From NCBI GenBank assembly GCA_903813345.2, contig CAIIXF020000003.1, forward strand, positions 29,775,248-29,839,247: a stretch of DNA of 64,000 bases, read 5' to 3'. A program made the position numbers and the translations under genes. Shown one piece after another: positions 25,012-37,700 of this stretch. Under the pieces are notes generated by a model. It made no database searches, was not told the origin of the DNA, and worked only from the letters and a program-made list of their open reading frames with translations. The stretch's first letter is position 1. Each line of letters starts with the position of its first letter. The DNA is from Owenia fusiformis (Eukaryota > Annelida > Polychaeta > Sabellida > Oweniidae).

Positions 25012-25136
25012 AAACCTGTCAAATGGAACACCCCTGTATGTTAATACGTTTATAATGTTATCAACCCTTTTAAGTGGAACACCTCCTAAGTGGAACACTT
25101 TTAGTGGAGCCAATGGTGTTCCACTTACACAGGTTT
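25012..25136. mobile_element. Small MITE with AAACCTGT ends
   Basis: Left end AAACCTGTCAAATGGAACAC and right end GTGTTCCACTTACACAGG are inverse apart from small changes. It lies about 58 bases beyond the 3' edge of a ligase exon. Confidence 0.65.
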
Positions 25137-25193
25137 TACTGTATATGTTATATAAAGATAGGAATCAATTAAATATAAATGCAAATAACTCAC

Positions 25194-28100
25194 CAAATTG
25201 TCTTCTTTTTCAGGAGTCCAATGACATTATTCTCAGAATCAAGGAAATACAGAACTTCCCCCTCATAGCCATAACCTTGTCGTATCTGGAATTCAGTAGG
25301 TGTAATGCGTGTTATACTGTATAAGTGGTAATTTTGCCTAATCATTTAATTTGCCTATTTCCTAATTTTTGCCAGGTTCGGAAAATTAAATGTCGGAAAT
25401 ATTGTCTTTATAATGTTATCCAATGGGAGGTTTCTTGTAATTAGGAAAATTAAAATTAGGAAAATTATGAAATTTGACCATTCGGAAAATTAACCACTCG
25501 GATTAAATACCACTTATACAGTATTGCTATTATAATGAGTACATTGTAAATAGGTTGGTTGTCTATGAACATTATGTACCAGGTACATGTAGTGTATGTT
25601 GGACAAAATATGAAACACAAAAGTAATTTCTTTGTAAAAGTAGTTAAAAATGCCCATTTGTGTTGACCTTGCAGGGATTTAAGTCTAAAAAGATGACAAA
25701 ACAGGGTGCCCATTAAGTTTCTTTACAATTCCAATTCAGTGTAAAGAGACTTCAAGCGCACCTTGTATTACAGTAATAAGTGAATTAACAAAGTGGATAA
25801 CATATGTGACATACATACCTGAGACATTCTGGGATCAACATCAGAGACACCTATTATGTCATACTGCACAGTTGATAGCCCCAAATACCTCGCAATCTGA
25901 AAAAATTAAAACCAAATTTGAGCACAACTTAATTCTCTTTATCCTAATTACTGTTTTTATTTCAAATTAGTAACACAATACAATAACATAAAACAAATAA
26001 AATTAATGAGTGGCTTGTATGAAATACAAATAGCTACTTTGATGGACTGTCTCAAAAGTCAACACCCACCTATCTAAAACAAATTTTTGGAGTCAATCCT
26101 ATTTTAAAAAAGGCACTATTCAAAATTAGGCAAAATTAAGAATTTATAAGACAAATGGTGTAAATTCCCAGCACAGACTCCAACTTAATGGATACAAGTA
26201 TCGGTTCAAAAGATTGTCAGTTTTCATTTTTTGTTGATGGGATTGACAGAAAAACAGACAAACTGGAGATTCCATGGATTTGTCATGTGAGCAAAAAATG
26301 GCACTACCTTAAAAGTTTTGAAACAGCCTTTTTTTATCTAACAGCATCAGACAAAATGTTGATTGATTGTTTGACCTTTACAGATTTAAATGGTGTAATC
26401 ATCAAATCAATTAGTCAAGTTTTATTTAAACTGACTTATGATTTATATGTTTTAAATGTCATTCTGTATTTATTTTATATTTTTCTTTATCATAGTTTAG
26501 TCTAGTTTTAGTTAATTTTTGTATATTGCACACTATAGTGTCTTAGTATGTCATTGCAATGACATCAAAGATATAATGGAAAATGAAAATAACAAATTAA
26601 GAGCCATTTGCTCATCATATGCCTTCACAAAACAGGTAACTAATAATTAATAACTATCAAAATGTCACGGATGGTGACTAAATTAACAACTTGATATGCA
26701 TAAGTTCTGATTATAATGTCATGAATACAACTATTTTTAACTTCCCATTGTATTAAATTATTATGTTTTCACAACATATAGGACAGAATGATAGAGATGA
26801 CTTTCAAAACAATTGCCTTATTAGGACTGTCAATAAATAGCGAAGATATCAGTGGCTCTAATTGTATACTTGTATAAAGAGGAGGGAAAGCCCCAGAGTT
26901 TTAGAGATGACAGATCTTATTATTTCTCTTGCCTAACACCTTTAATTTGTTTGTTCGAATTTTCACTGGCTAGTTTCCATAAATAGTACACTTTGATGTG
27001 ATTTCTTAATTGATGTAGGCATATTCCGTACACCCTTCTTTATCTTGATATGAACTAAGAAGCTATGGTTATTGGTTAACACACCAGAAATGAACATACG
27101 GTAGTATTATTCAAAAGCGTATTTCAAAAGATTTTGAGGCCCCCATTTTGTTTGTCGATTTTGACCAATCAGAGACATATGTCATCTCAATACAGGTTTA
27201 CATTGTAAGCATATGTCGTCTCTAAACTATGGGGTTATTGAAATGAAAATATCTATAAAACCTTATTCAATTCTTTTTTCAGAAAACAAAATTAGGATTG
27301 TAAAGAAAACAGCGGCATAATTTTTTGAAAACATTTTACACACTCTCTTCTAATTCCTTTAAATGTCTGCAAAAATTTCATCCCATTCCCAAACATCATA
27401 ATCGTGACTTTAAGACTTAAATTATATAACAGATATAAGATATCAGCTTATTATCACGTATGCCGCCTACTTATCAACAAACTACAAAGGATGTTGAATA
27501 ATGTTGCTGATGAGATAATCATCTCTGTGATATAAGATTGCTGAATTATTAATTTCTTTGTTAACATACTCCACAAAGGAAACTATTATTATCTCAACCT
27601 AAGTGATCATCATGATAAACCATGACATTTCATTCTCAGCATGTGTCTGGTGCAACAGAAAGATCAGATAAGTATCAAGAGGACAACATAAACTTCAGAT
27701 AAAGATGATAATAAGATTCCCATTTATGAGATTTATGTTCAAATTGTAACATTTTTCTTTTCAATATAAATATAAAAACTTGAAGAGTTTGATTTCAAGT
27801 CTTCATTAACAAGCTATCAATAAGAAACAATCCTTTGATTTTAGCCAATCAGATTATCTAGACGAAAATGATTTTTGTTTTGTTTTGATGTTTCTGTTTA
27901 ATCTAATTCTAACCTGGAAATTACAAGGTACCAGGTTCGTAGGTGAATTCAGGGCCTTCTGGCAATTCTTTCAAAATTTTGGCCATTTTGGGGCTAAAGT
28001 TGTCAAAAGTAAACCCCTGAAGGATAATTCTGTTCACGCTCCGCAAAAAAAGAATTCTAGGAGGAACCATATACTCTATTAATCACAATTATATACAGTT

Positions 28101-31100
28101 TACACTTTTCATATCTTCATATTATATTTCCTTATTAAGCATGTATCTTTCACTTTAGCATTTTACAACACATTTTAGAACTCAAGCGAGATTTTCTTTA
28201 AGGTCTCTCATATTAATATACTTGCGACTGATGATTCACATTACACAGCTAGCAGCCGAAGGATGACAACCGGTGTAATTACTTGGATATTGAGGAGATA
28301 TTTAGCAATTATAACAATTGTTAACATCTTATCGTGTGCAAACCAAGAGAACTACACATCTTCATATCAAGATGACTCCAATTTCGATTTAGAAGTTAAC
28401 CCTCTTGAAAAAGTTAAGATTGGCAATGACACGATTGAGGACATTCAAGAAGATGCGCATGATGTAAAAACTCAGTGGCATTGTGGAAAGAATAAAAGAT
28501 CATGTTCGGGAAGGTGCGGAGGAAGTACAAACAGTAGCGCCATCTGGGACAAAGACTCATCCAGGCATTTCTGCCACTGTGACTTTTGGTGTCTTCACTT
28601 CCAAGACTGTTGCATAGATTTCCCAATTGAAATTGAATGTCCACATATCAGCAAAAATCAGCATTCGGCACACAATCAGCACACAATCAAGAGATCCCAT
28701 TATGAATGTAAAGAATTGTATGAAAAGAAATGGATATATACAATATCAAAATGTACTGATGAGTTATCTCCTGTACGGCAGCTTTGTGAAGAAGGCCATG
28801 AAAGTAATATTCTGCATAAGGTTCCAATGGTAGATCCTGCCACACATAATGTCTACAAGAACATATATTGTGCTCAATGCAATGGTGTTAAATACAGAAA
28901 AGAGCTGTTTATCTCAATTCACTGTGACAGCAAGGTGGTAACAGAGCAACAGATTAACAATCCAGGTTACAGTATGATTAAGCACATGGTAAACTCAAAA
29001 TCATGTAACATATCAGTATCAGCATCGTTTATGAGAAGGTGCATTCCTACACTACAGGAATGTCCTCAAGTTGAAGATCATAAGACCAGTCATCAAATTG
29101 AAGATCCTAGAGACAATGAAACTATAAAATATGGCAACACCAAAATGACATGCCCTCCATGTGACAACAGCACCACGATGGCATGTTGTCAATGTGACAA
29201 CAGCACCACGATGGCATGTCGTCAATGTGACAACAGCACCACGATGGCATGTCATCAATGTGACAACAGCACCATGGTGGCATGTCGTCAATGTGACAAC
29301 AGCACCATGGTGACATGTTGTCAATGTGACAACAGCACCACGGTGGCATGTCGTCAATGTGACAACAGCACCACGATGGCATGTCGTCAATGTGACAACA
29401 GCACCACGGTGGCATGTCGTCAATGTGACAACAGCACCATGGTGGCATGTCATCAATGTGACAACAACACCATGGTGGCATGTCCTCAATGTGACAACAG
29501 CACCACGATGGCATGTCGTCAATGTGACAACAGCACCACGGTGGCATGTCGTCAATGTGACAACAGCACCACGGTGGCATGTCGTCAATGTGACAACAAC
29601 ACCATGGTGGCATGTCGTCAATGTGACAACAGCACCACGGTGGCATGTCATCAATGTGACAACAGCACCATGGTGGCATGTCGTCAATGTGACAACAACA
29701 CCACGGTGGCATGTCGTCAATGTGACAACAGCACCACGGTGGCATGTCGTCAATGTGACAACAGCACCACAATGGCATGTTGTCAATGTGACAACAGCAC
29801 CATGATGGCATGTCGTCAATGTGACAACAGCACCACGGTGGCATGTCGTCAATGTGACAACAGCACCATGGTGGCATGTCATCAATTTGACAACACCATG
29901 GTGGCATGTCCTCAATGTGACAAAAGTACCAAGGGGATATGTCCTCAATGCGACAATAACAATACCACAAGGGTGACATGGCCTTTAAATGAACTTTGTA
30001 AACAGTCATACCTTAACCCTGTTCAACTGTCTAATGGAGATGACAAAACTCTCTATCATAACATACACTGTCTAAAATGCAACACTCTCGCAGAGTTTAA
30101 TAACGATTTAAATAAATCACATCTGTGTTCAATGAAACTCCCGGAAAAGCAACCAATGTACCGTTCAGAGGTTCATTTCCAAGTCAATCTTGATCTTAAC
30201 GAAGGGCTTGACAATGTTATTATAAGAACCACAAGCTGGAAAGGCGTTTGGAATATTAACTTTCAACTACAATGTGACCTTAATATGAGTTGTGAGGAAC
30301 CAGACTGCATTAACGCAAGCATGCAATGCACCCCAATAAGCTGCCCAGTGGGCTATAAGGCGTTGTCACAAGAATGTGTCTTGGATTGGAATCTTGTCAA
30401 GGTTCATCTATTCTTTAACAAGCACCCTTCCTCAAGTCCCACTCTTCCATTTCCTTATATGGCAAAGCTCCTTATTACCCAAACATATAAGCCAGTTGGT
30501 TACATTGTTAAACTTGAACATAAAGTTGAAGCGATTCATCAATTTAACATTACATTTAACGTTTTATTCACTAGAAATACAACCTGGGAACAGATCGATG
30601 CTGAAATGGATGAGGCATTCGAAAAGCTACTGGACAATGCTAACCAGATGTTTGAACACAGTCCTATCATTCGAGTTGGATATGACTTACATACAAATCA
30701 AACAAGAGAGCCAATAACTGATATATTTCTTACAAGCCCAGAGCAAAGCACTGAAACTCTTACAAACAAACTCTATCCTAGGCGTAAAGATCCAAATGAT
30801 GGACTTAATGTGACACATTTTGTTAAATCCACTGGAATGTCCTATAGGTTTTCCATGAATATATGGGTTGTATTTTGTAGCACACAATGGTTCATACTTC
30901 TTTAAATATTTACTTGGACATGTACCAGTTTACAACATAAAACAGGGGAACAGACCTTAATTTCCATGAAATGTGCAAATCTATCCTACTACATGTATGT
31001 GGAGCCATCTATATACACATACGTTTAGTTTGATGTAGACTGCTTAGCTTTATATATAAAATGGATAGATGGGGGGTAATACTACAAAAAGTGTAGTCAT

Positions 31101-34100
31101 TTCATTTTTATATGTCATTTCAATGTTGAATAATTTGAATGAACAAGATTGTGCATCATGCTACCAAACATGATCTTGGCCATTCAAATGGAGGAATATT
31201 CATCTAATGAGTGTGGATTGCATACTGTAATACTTAAAATGGACTTTTCACCTCAGTTGATGTATGTGGGGGCGTACTACAAAAGCTGGACTTTTCACCT
31301 CATTTGATGTATGTGGGGGCATACTACAAAAGCTGGACTTTTCACCTCATTTGATGTATGTGGGGGCATACTACAAAAGCTGGACGTTTCACCTCAGTTG
31401 ATGTATGTGGGGGCATACTAAAAAAGCTGGACTTTTCACCTCAGTTGATGTATGTGGGGGCATACTACAAAAGCTGGACTTTTCACCTCAGTTGATGTAT
31501 GTGGGGGCATACTACAAAAGCTGTACTTTTCACCTCAGTTGATGTATGTGGGGGCATACGACAAAAGCTGGACTTCTTACCTCAGTTGATGTATGTGGGG
31601 ACATACAACAAAAGCTTGACTTTTCACCTCAGTTGATGTATGTGGGGGCATACGACAAAAGCTGGACTTCTTACCTCAGTTGATGTATGTGGGGGCATAC
31701 TATATAACTGGACTATTCACCTCAATTAGTATATGTTGGGGCATATTACATAATTGAACTAAATGTACTCACCTCAATGGATATATGTGGGGGCATACTA
31801 CATAAACTGGAACTCTCAGTAGGGACAAGATCATTACTACACCAGGTTATAAACTGCAACAGTGGCCTTTAAACAAAAAAAATAATATCTATGTTACAAG
31901 TAAGTGACCTTAAAGTGATCCAAACACAGAAAAAAAACATTTTTTCATATAACTTGAAAATTACATCCTCTAGATAATACACATGCTGTTCTAATATATA
32001 TACCCGAGGACTTGTGATTGTGAAAAAGTTATGGAATGACCAATATTTAACATTCAACATAAAAACCTTCAAAAATAAAATGCTTGCAAATTAAATCTGT
32101 TATTCAATATTTGTCTTTAGATACAGTATAAATAAGAGATGATACATACTTTTTTAAATGCGTGAATTCTTCTACGTGTTGATGGTCTGGGTGCAAAATC
32201 TCAAATATTGCTGTATAATCAGTGACACATAGAAACTCCAGTAATCTGGAAAATATGAATCAAGAAATGTGTTAAACATTGCAGGTCAATCAATATAATG
32301 GGTGATCCCATTTAGCTTTGTCATCCTGAAAGACCAACAGTAATAAGTTTAAAAGACAAGATTTCAGATGGAAAATCAAAAATGATTGCCTTAAGATTTA
32401 CCTCCACAATCTACAGTGTAGTCCAAAATTTCAACCTAAAATTTGTTCGGAATGAGAACCATTACCGTATCATGTTAACTTTTTTAATTAACAACAAGAA
32501 GAATCCAAGGCTTAAGGACCAACACTTATTTTCACAATGACATAGGTAATAAAGATCCAAAAAGCAAAATAATATGTAAATTAAATATTACTAAAACTAA
32601 TAATTATTGACTCCCCTCTGGAATTTTTTAAAAGAGAACTCCCCTTGAGAAATCCTGGCTACGGGCCTGCATCCTGATATGTGATTACACAGAAACACCT
32701 GTTGAATCATAATACCAGTACAAAGAGGAATTTTAAGTAAAAAAATTTGGTAAGAAGATGGTCACATCACAGTTAAGAGAGAAGCGAACCAAAAAAAACT
32801 TCAAATTGTGAGAAGTTTCAGTGTAAAATGTGTTCAAATAAACAAGTTTCATATTACCTGTTTTTCTTTTCTTCTCCCATATCTTCTAAGGCCTCCCAGA
32901 CTGTTTCGCTGACTTCTCTAGCAATTTTGTATCTTGGTTCTACATATTTAGTGACATCCTCTGGAAAATATAAGTTTGGCCATGAGCAAAACAATTTAAT
33001 TCAAGGTCAATCAGAAATGTCACATGATAACATATAATATACATAGTGAAAACACAACCCATCAATTTTAGAATATTGTCCTCAATGATAATACATTCTC
33101 CGAACACAGGACTCAAGGAAGGAACTTAGTGGATGATGCCTGGAGTCTTCGCTCTGAGGATGTGAAAATAGAATTTTCTTGAATTTCCTGTGTAGATGAA
33201 GTGTTCAATGTATTTAGCAACCAGAACAACGGCAACGCCAAAGCGTAGCGAATCCCATCGAACAGAAATGGCTGGCATTTTTACAAACAAAATATATAGC
33301 AAATATCATAAAACAACACACCAGAAAGGCCACCATTTTCAAAATGGTTGCTCACTAGCCAAGTTGTCATCAGAAGAAATAATATGCTTTTAAGAAGCCA
33401 CCTATAAAATTTTTGAAAAATCGCAGACATGTACTTGTAAAATAACACACATAAAAATGGTGGCCATTTTTCAAAATGGCCGACTACTCCCCAAAGTTTT
33501 ATTAGACAATGTGCCATGCTTAGAGTATTCACATATCAAATATGAACGAAATCGCTCCACTACTTTTCGAGTTATAGTAAAAAATGTAAAATGAAACCCA
33601 TTTTTAATATGGCCGCCTACTATCCGAAGTGTCATGAGACGGTGTGCAAGGCTCATGAGTATTCACAAATCAAATATGAACAAAATCGCTTCACTACTTT
33701 TCAAGTTATAGTAAATTAAGAAGTTTAAACTGAAATAAAATAAACACTACAAAAAAAAAAAAAAAAAAAAGTTATAGTAAATTACGTTAAAATGGGGCCA
33801 TTTTTAAAAATGACCATCTTCTACCAAAAGTGTCATTAGACAGTGTGCCATGCTTTTAGTATTCACATACCAAATATAAACAAAATCACTCCACTACTTT
33901 TTGAGTTATAGTAAAATACGTTAAAATGGCGGCCATTTTTCAAAATGGCCACCTTCGACCAAAAGTGTCTTTAGACAGTGTGCCATGCTTATATTATTCA
34001 CATACCAAATATGAACAAAATCGCGTCACTACTTTTCGAGTTATAGTAAAATATGTTAAAATGGCGGCCATTTTTCAAATTTTTTTTCAAAATGGCCACC

Positions 34101-34639
34101 TTCTACCAAAAGTGTCATAGGACAATGTGCCATGCTTATAGTATTCACATACCAAATATGAACAAAATTGCTCTACTACTTTTCGAGTTATAGTAAAAAA
34201 CGTTAAAATGGCGGTCATTTTTCAAAATGGCCGCCTTCTACCAAAAGTGTCTTTAGACAGTGTGCAATGTTTATAGTATTCACATACCAAATATGAACAA
34301 AATCGCTCTACTACTTTTCGAGTTACAGCAAAAATCGTAAAATAACGAGTAAAGGCCGCCATTTTTCAAGATGGCTGCCATGTGCTTTTTTAATATCTAC
34401 ATTTGTAACTTTATTAATGTCCTTTATAATTTTTTTACATTTAAAACATATTGCTATTACAGTTTTACATATTGCACCTAAATTACTGTAAAATCGGCAC
34501 TAAAATGGCCGCCATTTTGAAATGAGTGGCCATTTTGAAAATCGGCTTACGAGCAGAACTTCTACCTCCATAGGGTATATGTGTACAAAATATGAACAAA
34601 ATCGGGCCAACGGTATTTGAGTTATTGCCCAGACGGATG

Positions 34640-34706
<67 letters not shown>

Positions 34707-37700
34707 GTACGTACGGACGGACGTACGTACGGACGGACGGACGGACGGACGGATGGATGGAGGCGTTCCCTATATCCCTCCGAACTTCGTTCGATGGGAT
34801 AATTAAATACTAACATCAGAGCAATAGTAATGCCAGTTAATAATTTTGCCTTGACTATAATTTGAATCTTTCCTGAAGACCTACCTTACCTGCCAAATAA
34901 AGATTTTCTGAATTTGCCTTTTAATGATTTGATGTGAAAGCATGTACTTTTTCAGTACTTTACTTTTGTCAAGTATATACCTCACAAATCAAAAGCATTT
35001 ACACTTAAGATTTTCAGACTATCTAGACTGTCTCGAAAATAAAAGCAGGGAATGCTGTCATCAAAACTGAGACAACCATTTGTTATAAAATTTCTTGATT
35101 TGTCTATAAATATAAAGACGATTTCACAACCATATACATCCTACATTTTTGCTAAAATGACTTCAATAAGAACTAGGCCTACACGTAAAAATGCACAGTG
35201 GAATGAAAGAAAATTAATACTCAATGATTTTTCCTTTACTCACCTTTATTTTTAAATAGTAAATGGACATTTTTGGAGCCTGCACATATGATATATTGGT
35301 CATCTATTTTCAGACAGCTAAGGTGAGCAGCTTCTCCATTTGCCTTCCTTGTAGCAACTATTGAGGAAGCAGCATCTAATGGCTAAAAGTACAAATTGAG
35401 CCTTTATGCAGGGTTTTACCTAGTTAAAGCAGCTGATCAAATTACATTATAAACTAGGTACAATGTATCACAAGGGAGTAACATGCAAAATGTCACCACC
35501 TACCATTTGTTACAAACATCAAACGCCGATCATCAACCACGGAACACCACTCACAAAAAAAGTTGGAGACTATAACAATATGTCACCACTTCTGGTGGTG
35601 AAATAAAAACTAAACTGAAGTGCCCAGTGCACAAGCCAAGATTGTAGCTCAACCTCAACCTATTTGAGGTAACAAGTCAGGGAGCACAAGAATGAGGTAC
35701 TGTAAACGCAGGAGCATATTTTTTCAAGTATATGAAAAAATTATTTTCTGACATTTTTTGAAAAACTAAATTGAAAAATTTCCTGTACTACATGCTTTTA
35801 TTGATTTATTGAAGACAATAACATGTATTCCCTAAAATGATATATGATAGTATGATAATACAATAATAAAAAGTGAGCCTTGACAAACAACTAGCCTGAA
35901 ATCCACTTTTTAATTAAAGAAGTAAAATGACTATTGGAAATACATGCAGTACAATAACCTTGTTTTTATGACAAATAATTCCCAAATGTCATACACAAAA
36001 TGATATACACCTTTCATTTATTTTTACGCTAATGTACTTTTTACAAATATCTAACCTTGTTAAAGTACTTTTTCCAAGTAAAATCATCCCCAGATGTTCT
36101 ATCGTCATCATCTCCGAGACCACCTGTGAATTTTTTCAATGCGTAGATGACACATCTCGTCCTTCTGTTCTCTCCTGAGTGGATGCTTAGGAAACAGTTG
36201 CCCCTGGCAACCTACAGGTAAAGGACAATATAACAATATAAACATTCCTTTTTTGGTGTTGATCTAATAATGAATCAAATGAATAATAAGCACAGCAGTG
36301 ACTCTGTATTTGCTGTTGTATCAAACTGTTATGTAATGAATGATAGGGGCTGATCTAAAACTTCTTGAAAGTCACTCCATTTTCTTCATGCACAGAACAA
36401 TCTATCTGATTGTTCAAAAAAATTTTGCAAAGAAGGAGGGAAAGTATCGATACTTTCCCTCCTCCTTTGAGATTTAACGATATGTAAAGGGACATTTGAT
36501 TAAACAAATAAACAAAACATTTATTAAATTAATAAATGATTTAAATAAAAAAAATTAACCTTATCACGAATGTCTTTGTTGTTATCATATATATCATCAT
36601 CAGGACCTCTATGTGTGAAAACCCTCACATCAAGTAAATGCCCTGGGCTATTATCTGGTAAAATACCCTCTGGTATCTCAGCACTAATAATCTTCAGGTG
36701 TTGACGATTCCGAGCCCATTTTAACCAACTAGAAGAAAGATATTTCTTTACACATGCATGTATGTATGTTATTGTTAATTATGATTTTTATATGTTCAAT
36801 GAATTACATTTCACAAAATGTGTACAGTGATGTAACACAAACCTTTGCTATTGAAAAAGACACACGGCAGGTGTCTTTTGTCAATTTTATCCAGGAGAAA
36901 AAAGGAATAGGATAGGACCCAAAGAGAGCAGTAATCACCCCCCCCCCTCCAAAAAAAGGAGTGGTATCGATATTGAGAACTTTTTGAACACATGTTTCTC
37001 TTAAACCAGTCATAAAAAAAATCTAAAAATTTGACACATCGTCAATTTAATGGTCATCTTTTGAATGGTAACAATATAATTTGAAAAATATATATATACT
37101 TTCATCTACATGTATACTGTTTTATAAAACACATCAAACACTTGTTTTGTTCTTGGTATCATGTTTCCAGAGTGAAATGAAACATCTTTCCGAACCTCAT
37201 TGGAACAAAACGACATAAACACAACATGTTTAGGTCTCTCAATATTGTAATTGAACAAAGGAAATTTTGGTTGATTTTGTTAATCTTGTATCTTGTTAAT
37301 GAAATAAAAGGTTTATCTTGATTTCTATTTATTTTGGGGGATTTTGTTTTAATTTTTTTGGAATACTTTTTTAAAATCAACCAAATATTCCTTTGTATAA
37401 CTATAATATTGAGAGGTTTAAAAACATGTTGTATTATGCTATTTTGTTTCAACAAGGTTCAGAAAGAATTGGTAGAAAGGAGCAAAAACAATTGCACTAA
37501 AAAAACAAAAAATGTTAACAAAAACAGTAATTTAAAATATTTCTAAATAATTTTCGCGTTAAATTATGTTTTCAATGATTGGTTTAAGAGAAAAACATTG
37601 TTGAATTCAGTTCTTCATATCGATACCACTCCTTTCTTATAGCTTTTCGAATTATAATATGTTAATTTCTGGCGTGTTAACCAATATCATATTTTGTTAT

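Larger units (their letters stand above)
33224..34800. mobile_element. Composite repeat element with ~135-bp internal units
   Basis: The ends carry inverted ATCCCATCGAAC (33252-33263 and inverse at 34788-34800), with GCAACGCCAAAGCGTAGCG just outside the left copy. Inside are about seven degenerate ~135-bp units with ATGGCGGCCATTTTTCAAAA and ACTTTTCGAGTTATAGTAAA, then a GACA/GGAC microsatellite. A short derivative with both ends is at 51717-51850. It lies in the ligase intron between the motif I exon and the next one. Superfamily not determined. Confidence 0.7.

Noticed and set aside
25819-25896. Exon peptide IARYLGLSTVQYDIIGVSDV read as part of a death-fold domain
   Set aside because: It joins in phase 0 to the next minus-strand exon with ligase motifs IV and V, so it is explained as part of the ligase protein.
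26188-26505. 105-codon plus-strand frame in the ligase intron
   Set aside because: No domain, no splice context and a low-complexity hydrophobic end; likely chance in AT-rich DNA.
29052-30009. Two ~295-codon open frames on the minus strand and a 159-codon plus-strand frame within the SMB gene
   Set aside because: They are created by the 33-bp period, which keeps all frames open. They lack domains and starts outside the array, whereas the plus frame at 28263-30905 has a signal peptide and an SMB domain.
31244-31800. CRISPR-like array of 47-bp repeats (also the 18-, 33- and 36-bp arrays)
   Set aside because: Units are contiguous with no unique spacers, and the DNA is eukaryotic. These are minisatellites.
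34592-34816. Open frames with TDRQ or SVCL repeats
   Set aside because: Pure products of the GACA/GGAC microsatellite.
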